Shown here: in pieces, positions 36,811 through 41,547 of the stretch
Position numbering within the stretch: position 1 is the stretch's first letter
Layout: every line of letters begins with the position of its first letter
NCBI GenBank assembly: GCA_016181525.1
Contig: JACOZD010000014.1
Location: forward strand, 1 to 41,547
Length of the DNA stretch: 41,547 nt
Direction: 5' to 3'
From: Candidatus Tayloriibacteriota bacterium
GTDB lineage: Bacteria > Patescibacteriota > Minisyncoccia > Phycocordibacterales > JACOZD01
The notes under the pieces: generated by a model
What the model saw: the letters and a program-made list of their open reading frames with translations, nothing else
The model's database searches: none
Told to the model about the DNA's origin: nothing
Position numbers and translations under genes: made by a program

Positions 36811-36838
36811 TTGCTTAAAAAATGGCTTATAATATAAT
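36811..36838 (+). promoter_or_regulatory. Promoter of the HU gene
   Basis: TTGCTT (36811-36816), a 16-base spacer and a perfect TATAAT (36833-36838), 34 bases before the ATG. Confidence 0.7.
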
Positions 36839-36872
36839 GTCCTCTGTGATTATCAGCTAATTTAGTCAGTTT

Positions 36873-37145
36873 ATGAATAAACAAGCAATCGTCGAGGCGG
36901 TGGCGGGCAAGCTCGGAGGCACCAAAGCTGAGGCCGAGGAGGCGGTGGATACGGTCGTTAATTCCATTATCGAGACTCTGAAGAAGGGCGGCGAGGTCTC
37001 TATCGCCGGGCTCGGCATCTTTTCTGTCCGCCAGCGCAAGGCCCGCGAGGCCCGCAATCCCAGAACCGGCGCCGCTATCCAGGTGCCGGCCATGAAGGTC
37101 CCTAAGTTTCGTCCGGCTAAGGGTCTCAAGGAGGCGGTAAAATAG
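36873..37145 (+). CDS. DNA-binding protein HU
   Basis: A 90-residue HU/IHF family protein: MNKQAIVEAVAGKLGGTKAE, the dimer helices, and the DNA-contacting arm GIFSVRQRKAREARNPRTGA followed by FRPAKGLKEAV. It bends and compacts DNA. A single gene with its own promoter and terminator. Whether it is HU or IHF cannot be told, but the arm favours HU. Confidence 0.95.
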   Translation: MNKQAIVEAVAGKLGGTKAEAEEAVDTVVNSIIETLKKGGEVSIAGLGIFSVRQRKAREARNPRTGAAIQVPAMKVPKFRPAKGLKEAVK

Positions 37146-37174
37146 CGACAAGTTTGATTTCTTAAAGTCCGTCC

Positions 37175-37197
37175 AAAAACCGCCGTAGGCGGTTTTT
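37175..37197 (+). terminator. Terminator of the HU gene
   Basis: AAAAACCGCC / GGCGGTTTTT with loop GTA. Confidence 0.85.
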
Positions 37198-37236
37198 GTG
37201 TTTTTTGTGTTAGGATAATTTCGTCTTGGATTTAGG

Positions 37237-37307
37237 GCGGGATTAGTTTAGTGGCAGAATGGGACACTTCCAATGTCCAGACGGGAGTTCAATTCTCCCA
37301 TCCCGCA
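37237..37307 (+). tRNA. tRNA-Gly (anticodon TCC)
   Basis: The acceptor is GCGGGAT / ATCCCGC plus discriminator A, the anticodon stem GGACA / TGTCC with loop CTTCCAA (anticodon TCC), and the T arm GGGAG-TTCAATT-CTCCC. The D stem GTTT / GAAT uses two G-T pairs. CCA not encoded. Confidence 0.92.
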
Positions 37308-37323
37308 AACGCGGGCAGTACAG

Positions 37324-37355
37324 CAAAAACCCTCCCCGACGGTGTCGGAGAGGGT
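37324..37355 (-). terminator. Terminator for the 56-aa minus-strand gene
   Basis: On minus, 12-base arms ACCCTCTCCGAC / GTCGGGGAGGGT with loop ACC pair at 11 of 12 positions and are followed by TTTTTG. Confidence 0.75.
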
Positions 37356-37399
37356 CCCTTCGGCTCGGTTCAGCTTGCGGTTGCACCCTGCTGTTTCTG

Positions 37400-37570
37400 C
37401 TAGTCGTGGTGAGGCGATAAACTGATTGGCGATGTGTCCATCAAGGCCACTGACTTGAACCGGCGGTACAAGACCAAGGTCTTTGTTGGCGAGAGCGGTT
37501 TGGCCAGATGAGAGTACCCGTGCGTCGGGTGAAAAATCTTTCCTCTACGGATAACAACATTTCTTTTCAT
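37400..37570 (-). CDS. Possible 56-aa basic protein, unknown
   Basis: On minus, an ATG at 37570 opens a 56-codon frame starting MKRNVVIRRGKIFHPTHGYS and ending SPHHD. It is basic and rich in His and Ser. A promoter (TTGATG, 16 bases, TAAAAT) ends 17 bases before the start codon, AGAGG lies just before the ATG, and a strong terminator follows about 45 bases after the stop. So a discrete transcript exists on sequence grounds. Whether it works as protein or RNA is open. No domain recognised. Confidence 0.5.
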   Translation of the reverse strand: MKRNVVIRRGKIFHPTHGYSHLAKPLSPTKTLVLYRRFKSVALMDTSPISLSPHHD

Positions 37571-37587
37571 AACCAGCCTCTATCTTA

Positions 37588-37615
37588 ATTTTATGACGTT
37601 TGCTTAAACCATCAA
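37588..37615 (-). promoter_or_regulatory. Promoter of the 56-aa gene
   Basis: On minus, TTGATG (37615-37610), a 16-base spacer and TAAAAT (37593-37588). A dyad AAGCCGGTT / AACCGGCTT just upstream may terminate the RNHCP gene. Confidence 0.6.
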
Positions 37616-37681
37616 GCCGGTTTGTTTGGTGGATAACCGGCTTTGGCTTATTATATACCAATTTTGTAATTTAGTCAAAAT

Positions 37682-37990
37682 TCAGGGGGGGAGATGTTTG
37701 AGAAACAGTTCCCCTATCTTGTCCGCCGGGGCGGCTCTGTTCCCGGACTCTTTTGAGCAGATGAGACAGCGGTGAGTCAAGACAAACTGGCCCGCTTTTT
37801 GAACGAGGCCGACCGGTTCCATCAGCCCGCCGCACTTCTCCGCTCTGTCGCCCGGGTTGACGTCCACGTGCTTGCTCCAGAGGCACTCGGGGCAATGATT
37901 GGTGTAGCCGTCGCCATGAACCGGCGCCGCGCAGTGCTCGCAGGCAAAGTCCTCGACGGTTCTCCTGAATCTTTTCTCCTCCACCGCCAT
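37682..37990 (-). CDS. RNHCP-domain zinc-binding protein
   Basis: A 102-residue protein with the RNHCP pattern: FRRTVEDFACEHCAAPV, YTNHCPECLWSKHVDVNPGD and RAEKCGGLMEPVG. A later CLIC lies in THRCLICSKESGNRAAP. Seven Cys and several His suggest one or two zinc sites. The RNHCP family is named after this motif and has no established function. Single gene. The 37308-37680 stretch downstream holds only the possible 56-aa gene and its signals. Confidence 0.88.
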   Translation of the reverse strand: MAVEEKRFRRTVEDFACEHCAAPVHGDGYTNHCPECLWSKHVDVNPGDRAEKCGGLMEPVGLVQKAGQFVLTHRCLICSKESGNRAAPADKIGELFLKHLPP

Positions 37991-38076
37991 ATTTTACCCG
38001 CTTCTCCCATTGACACAAACCAAGATTTAATATAATTTCGGCTCAATCAAGTTCTTTAACAAACAAAGGAAGACAA

Positions 38077-38742
38077 ATGAAAAAACTAATTTATCCAGCC
38101 CTTCTGCTTTTGGCTCTATGGATGAGCTTTAACCTTACGATGTTTTTTGCTTTTGCTGAACATATTTACGTTATCCTTCTTCTTCAGGTGATGATTGTCT
38201 TTACCACTATTATTCTGGTGACGAAGGGTCGGCTTGCTTCCCCGGCTCGATTTTTCGGTTGCATTTTCGCTGTAGCGGTAATTTTATCATCCGTTTTGTC
38301 TCTTACCGCCTTGGCAGTTCCTCAAAATACGTTGCTGGTTTACAAGGGCAGAGTACACTACCCGGGTGAAAATTACGGTCGACTATCGACTCTCTTCTGG
38401 AGCGAACCCAGAAGCTTTTGGAAAATCGCCGAGACGAACTATTTTCCGGTTTTGGACATTCCTGGTGTGAAATTTAAGGATGGCAAGTTTGACCTCGCGC
38501 TCACGGTCGAGGCGGAGTACGACTTTGAGAGAGCGCTCAAGTATAAGGTGCACGAGCCGGCGCACTTTCGAGAAATCGAGCGCGTGCCGGAGGATGTCAG
38601 GTCATACATCATGATTCTCAAACCGGAGATTGTGACCATCGGGGAACTTGCAAAGCTCTTGTCCGAACCTCACCTTCTGCCGGCCTCGATTATCCCCATT
38701 CGCTGGCGCGTCACCGCTGTCCAGGTCTCCCCGAAATCTTAA
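38077..38742 (+). CDS. Membrane protein with three helices and a soluble C-terminal domain, unknown
   Basis: A 221-residue protein. Three hydrophobic segments (about 5-27, 31-50, 58-83) precede a 135-residue soluble part. That part begins LVYKGRVHYPGENYGRLSTL and carries many charged strands (VKFKDGKFDLALTVEAEYDF), probably outside the membrane. I recognise no domain. AAGGAAG lies 5 bases before the ATG, and a strong terminator follows the stop, so it is a complete single-gene unit. Confidence 0.72.
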   Translation: MKKLIYPALLLLALWMSFNLTMFFAFAEHIYVILLLQVMIVFTTIILVTKGRLASPARFFGCIFAVAVILSSVLSLTALAVPQNTLLVYKGRVHYPGENYGRLSTLFWSEPRSFWKIAETNYFPVLDIPGVKFKDGKFDLALTVEAEYDFERALKYKVHEPAHFREIERVPEDVRSYIMILKPEIVTIGELAKLLSEPHLLPASIIPIRWRVTAVQVSPKS

Positions 38743-38746
38743 AAAC

Positions 38747-38775
38747 ACCCGACTGCCGAAGCAGTCGGGTTTTTG
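38747..38775 (+). terminator. Terminator
   Basis: ACCCGACTGC / GCAGTCGGGT with loop CGAA and five T after it. Confidence 0.88.
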
Positions 38776-38801
38776 TTGTCTTTCCTGCTAACTGCTTACT
38801 T

Positions 38802-39440
38802 TCAAAACAAACTCCCTTGATTGGTTTTTTGGGGCCTTTCGGCTGCTCCGGCGCTAAAGGCGGGAGATTTGGCCTCGATGGCGCCGGCTCCGCCGGAGGC
38901 GAGGACTTCGGGCAAGCGCTCGAAGTCGGCGCGCAGTTCCTTGAGCATTTGGGTCGAGCGCAGAGCGGCCGCGGGATGGTAGAGCGGGAAGATAAAGCAG
39001 CCGTCTACCTTGAAGACCTTGCCGCGGTCGCGGCTGATTTTGGCTTCAGGCAGGAAGTAATTCATGGAAAAACGTCCGAGAGTGGCGATGGCTTTTGGAT
39101 TGAGCACGGCAATCTGGCGCGAGAGGTAGGGAGAGTAGGCGGCAATCTCCACCGGGTCAGGGTCGCGATTTTCCGGCGGCCGGCGTTTGACGATGTTGGT
39201 GATGTAGACGTCCTCCCGCCTCCAGCCGATGCCTTTTATGAGCTCATCCAAAAGTTTCCCCGCTCTGCCCACAAAAGGCCGCCGAAGCTCGTTTTCGTAA
39301 AATCCCGGCGCCTCGCCTATAAAAAGAACCTCGGCGTCCGGGTTGCCCTCGCCGAAGACGAGATTTGACTCGCGCAGAGGCAAACTTTTGTCGCTCTCGA
39401 GCTCCTCGGCGATTTTTTGTAACTCCGACATCTTGCTCAT
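38802..39440 (-). CDS. Family 4/5-type uracil-DNA glycosylase lacking Fe-S cysteines
   Basis: A 212-residue glycosylase that removes uracil from DNA. The active-site motif GEAPGFYENELRRPFVGRAG (about 42-61), YITNIVKRRPPENRDP and FPLYHPAAALR (HPAA near 157) are present. The four Cys that hold the 4Fe-4S cluster in family 4 enzymes are all absent: the N-terminal CxxC is missing, NIVKC is NIVKR, and the later Cys is replaced (YSPYLSRQI). The C-terminal 35 residues are a low-complexity tail. Start MSKMSEL has two ATGs. The fold is clear; cluster loss is seen in sequence, and its effect is inferred. Confidence 0.85.
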   Translation of the reverse strand: MSKMSELQKIAEELESDKSLPLRESNLVFGEGNPDAEVLFIGEAPGFYENELRRPFVGRAGKLLDELIKGIGWRREDVYITNIVKRRPPENRDPDPVEIAAYSPYLSRQIAVLNPKAIATLGRFSMNYFLPEAKISRDRGKVFKVDGCFIFPLYHPAAALRSTQMLKELRADFERLPEVLASGGAGAIEAKSPAFSAGAAERPQKTNQGSLF

Positions 39441-39479
39441 GGCTTTCCCTTATATTTTTATACTCTCATAAAGAAATAT

Positions 39480-39521
39480 AACAAAAAGAAAAAGGGTTCG
39501 CTATCGTAAGGTAGCGAACCC
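39480..39521 (-). terminator. Terminator of the pyrF-pyrE operon
   Basis: On minus, GGGTTCGCTA / TAGCGAACCC with an 8-base loop, followed by TTTTTCTTTTT. Confidence 0.88.
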
Positions 39522-39572
39522 AGAGAACCCGTTGCGGATTCATGCTTGCTTGCGTGTCTGCCCGCCATAGCT

Positions 39573-40349
39573 TTAGCGGCGGCGGGCGAGGAACTCGCGC
39601 CCTTTGCCGATGTCCGTGTTGACCGGAACGTTCTGCTCGCAGAGCGGACAAGTTGCCTCATCCCACGCGTCGAGCGTAACGGAGACGAGCGCGTCAAGCT
39701 TCGGAACATCGGCCACATCTTGCGGCGTGATTCCTCCGCGGTTGCAGAGAACGCCGAGACCGACGACGTTGCCGCCGATTGCTCGCGTGGCTTCGACTAC
39801 TTTCTTGGCAGAACCGCCAGTGGTGAGAACATCTTCCACCACCAGAACATTCTTGTGAGCGACAAGCTTGTCGTAGCCACGCTTGATGACGAAGGCGTCT
39901 CCGCTTTCGGACTTCTCGGCGTAGACACCGAACACTTTGTGGCCGTTTATCTCGGAGAGATGATGCGCCGTCCACTGCGAGAGAATCACGCCGCCGATTG
40001 CCGGAGCGATGACCACTTGCACGTTGTCGTCCGCGAACCGTTCGGCGATTGCGCGGCAGAGGCGGGACGTTTCCGCGGTGTGCGGATAGACCGCATCCTT
40101 GTTGACATACGCCGTGCCGTGGAGCCCTGACGTGTAGACGATGTGGCTGCCCACGATGACCGCTCCAACTTTTCTGAGGACTTTCAGAACTTCTTGTTCG
40201 TTCATGTCGAAGGGCCGAATTTCTCCCTTTCCATCACACCACGAGCACTTCTCGTAGTGGCCCTCGGTTTCCGGGCCGTAGTCTTGCCCTTGAACAACCC
40301 CGTCAACAACAAACTTTCGGCCGTTTCCGTTGCATTTGTAGCATTTCAT
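39573..40349 (-). CDS. pyrE: Orotate phosphoribosyltransferase with N-terminal zinc-finger module
   Basis: A 258-residue protein. Residues 1-47 carry two CxxCxGxG units (CYKCNGNGRK and CSWCDGKGEI), the DnaJ-type zinc-finger pattern. From about residue 50 follows a phosphoribosyltransferase (YTSGLHGTAYVNKDAVYPHT, then the PRPP loop VLVVEDVLTTGGSAKKV). A further CPLC lies near the C-terminus. The enzyme joins orotate and PRPP to make OMP. GGAG lies 7 bases before the ATG at 40349, while the inner Met before NEQEVLKV has no such site nearby. So the fusion is probably translated as one protein. It lies 14 bases after pyrF. Confidence 0.85.
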   Translation of the reverse strand: MKCYKCNGNGRKFVVDGVVQGQDYGPETEGHYEKCSWCDGKGEIRPFDMNEQEVLKVLRKVGAVIVGSHIVYTSGLHGTAYVNKDAVYPHTAETSRLCRAIAERFADDNVQVVIAPAIGGVILSQWTAHHLSEINGHKVFGVYAEKSESGDAFVIKRGYDKLVAHKNVLVVEDVLTTGGSAKKVVEATRAIGGNVVGLGVLCNRGGITPQDVADVPKLDALVSVTLDAWDEATCPLCEQNVPVNTDIGKGREFLARRR

Positions 40350-40363
40350 TCTGGATCTCCTTT

Positions 40364-41290
40364 CTATCGATACTGGTTGATTGTATCGCGAAGCTTCACC
40401 GTCTCGCGGCGAGCCGCTTCCGCGAAGTCCGCGCCTTTCGAGGCGAAGATGATGCCGCGCGAGGAGTTGATAATCATGCCCTGTCCGCGGCTGTCCTTGC
40501 CCGCGGAGACGGTTTTCTCCACGTCGCCGCCTTGCGCGCCGATGCCGGGAATGAGAATCGGCATGTCGCCGACGAGTCCGCGGACTTCGCGCAGTTCTTG
40601 AGGATACGTTGCCCCAACGTCGAGTGCGCAGTTTCCGTTCTTGTTCCATTCACGTGAGACTTGGAGCGCTACATATTTGCACAGAGGACCGTGCACATAT
40701 TTAGTATTGTCCTGCCAGATTACGGAGAAATGTCTGTCCGTGTCAGAACCGAATTTATCGCAGAATTCTCCGTAAGTTGAAATCAATACGTCTTTGTCTT
40801 GAAACTCTCTCGCGCCCGGATTGGATGTGCGGCAGAGCACGATGATGCCCTTCTCCGTTCGCGCAAGGAACGGCTGAAGCGCTTCGGCTCCGAGATACGG
40901 ATGAACCGTGATGGCGTCCGCCTGCAGGAATTCAAATGCTTCCTGCACGTAACCGGCATTTGTGTTGCCGATGTCCGCGCGCTTGGCGTCAAGAATAACC
41001 GGAACGTCTGGCGCGACTGTGCGAATGCGGACAATCGTTTCGCGGAGGGCGAACCAGCCAACGTCTCCATACGCCTCGTAAAAGGCGATGTTCGGCTTGT
41101 AAGCACATACGAGGTCCTTAGTTGCGGCCACGATTGCAGAGTTGAAAGCGAGAATAGTACTCGCCACATCTTTATCTTTTGCTTGAACTGATTCAGGGAT
41201 TTGTTTGTAGTCGGAATCAAGCCCGACGCAGATGAAGTTGCCGCGAGACCATTGGGCCTCCAGCATTTGTCGGAAGTTTCGATCATTCAT
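40364..41290 (-). CDS. pyrF: Orotidine 5'-phosphate decarboxylase (long type)
   Basis: A 308-residue decarboxylase of the longer bacterial type. The catalytic Lys/Asp array is in VILDAKRADIGNTNAGY (about 98-114), with FICVGLDSDYKQIPE at the N-terminus and ILIPGIGAQGGD at the phosphate site. It makes UMP from the product of PyrE, encoded 14 bases downstream. AAGGAGG lies 7 bases before the ATG. The leader carries a promoter and a hairpin. Confidence 0.95.
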   Translation of the reverse strand: MNDRNFRQMLEAQWSRGNFICVGLDSDYKQIPESVQAKDKDVASTILAFNSAIVAATKDLVCAYKPNIAFYEAYGDVGWFALRETIVRIRTVAPDVPVILDAKRADIGNTNAGYVQEAFEFLQADAITVHPYLGAEALQPFLARTEKGIIVLCRTSNPGAREFQDKDVLISTYGEFCDKFGSDTDRHFSVIWQDNTKYVHGPLCKYVALQVSREWNKNGNCALDVGATYPQELREVRGLVGDMPILIPGIGAQGGDVEKTVSAGKDSRGQGMIINSSRGIIFASKGADFAEAARRETVKLRDTINQYR

Positions 41291-41326
41291 GTCGCTGTCC
41301 TCCTTCTTTGGTTGGGAATGTACGAT

Positions 41327-41349
41327 TTAAGCCCGATTGTCGGGCTTAA
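41327..41349 (-). promoter_or_regulatory. Hairpin in the pyrF leader
   Basis: TTAAGCCCGA / TCGGGCTTAA with a 3-base loop, between the -10 and the ribosome-binding site. No T run follows, so it is not a plain attenuator; mRNA stability or protein binding is possible. Confidence 0.6.
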
Positions 41350-41359
41350 TACTAAAATC

Positions 41360-41388
41360 ACATTACAAGAAATACTAAGAAAAATCAA
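41360..41388 (-). promoter_or_regulatory. Promoter of pyrF-pyrE
   Basis: On minus, TTGATT (41388-41383), a 17-base spacer and TAATGT (41365-41360). Confidence 0.6.
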
Positions 41389-41402
41389 TCCAAAACGAAA
41401 AA

Positions 41403-41421
41403 AGAAACTCCACGAGTTTCT
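41403..41421 (-). terminator. AGAAACTC / GAGTTTCT terminator before the pyrF promoter
   Basis: On minus, 8-bp arms with loop GTG are followed by TTTTTT. It would end a transcript coming from beyond the window. The remaining 126 bases to the edge (41422-41547) hold no gene I can support, only GC-rich dyads. Confidence 0.7.
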
Positions 41422-41547
41422 TTCCAAATTCCTTTTCAGTTTTTCTTATGGTCGCAATTACTGAACGCAGTGCGAACCTACTTTGAACGGAACTGACCCG
41501 CCCCGCGGCTCCGCCCGCCTGACGGCGGCGCAAAGCAAAACATTTTT

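Noticed and set aside
40350-40649. 100-residue extension upstream of the PyrE start
   Set aside because: It overlaps pyrF on the same strand in another frame, and is Arg-rich without structure; GGAG precedes the ATG at 40349.

Overview
The gene content points to a member of the Candidate Phyla Radiation (Patescibacteria), most like Parcubacteria. The proteins are compact, and many genes abut or overlap. The tRNA genes lack an encoded CCA. Several reading frames of the type seen mainly in CPR genomes are present (RNHCP protein, short acidic protein, small Cys-rich PNGYGPN protein), alongside degenerate C-terminal recombinase remnants and palindromic intergenic repeats. This placement is inference from gene types; no search was run.

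Layout. 1-2.2 kb (minus): the edge of a prophage-like packaging module, with the TerL N-terminus, a TerS-like protein and a ParB-methyltransferase fusion behind a triple-hairpin leader. 2.4-4.3 kb: a repeat-rich accessory zone with a lipoprotein-like or membrane-anchored protein, a recombinase remnant and inverted copies of one dispersed repeat. 4.3-12.4 kb: a chromosomal backbone with an NYN nuclease-like protein, a nucleotidyltransferase, VKOR, tRNA-Arg, murD, rpsT, ruvA, a murE-like gene, a broken amidase, mutM and tRNA-Lys. 12.4-16.9 kb: an accessory island between two identical 36-bp repeats. It holds an unknown 229-aa protein, a decayed REP-associated (Y1-type) transposase with terminal inverted repeats, a MvaI/BcnI-type restriction-modification pair, a two-TM protein and a small Cys-rich coiled-coil protein. 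16.9-23.3 kb: pyrC, holA, lexA (with an SOS box), polA, tsaE and a Tyr-rich secreted protein. 23.3-31.8 kb: a pilus ATPase, a candidate structured RNA, ruvB-yebC-ruvC, a 50-aa acidic protein, tyrS and PBP1a. 31.8-37.3 kb: the replication-origin neighbourhood, with a DciA-like gene, dnaN and dnaA on minus and rpmH-rnpA-yidC-jag, HU and tRNA-Gly on plus. 37.3-41.5 kb: a possible 56-aa gene, an RNHCP protein, a membrane protein, a uracil-DNA glycosylase lacking its Fe-S cysteines, and a pyrF-pyrE operon whose PyrE carries an N-terminal DnaJ-type zinc-finger module.

How they work together. The backbone supplies replication (DnaA, DnaN, HolA, PolA, DciA-like), Holliday-junction processing (RuvABC), base-excision repair (Fpg, UDG), SOS control (LexA), peptidoglycan synthesis (MurD, MurE-like, PBP1a), membrane insertion (YidC, Jag) and part of pyrimidine synthesis (PyrC, PyrE, PyrF). 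The least explained parts are the 36-bp-repeat island, the structured RNA before ruvB, the large inverted repeat between rpmH and rnpA, and the altered versions of standard enzymes (UDG, PyrE, YebC, Fpg, TsaE).
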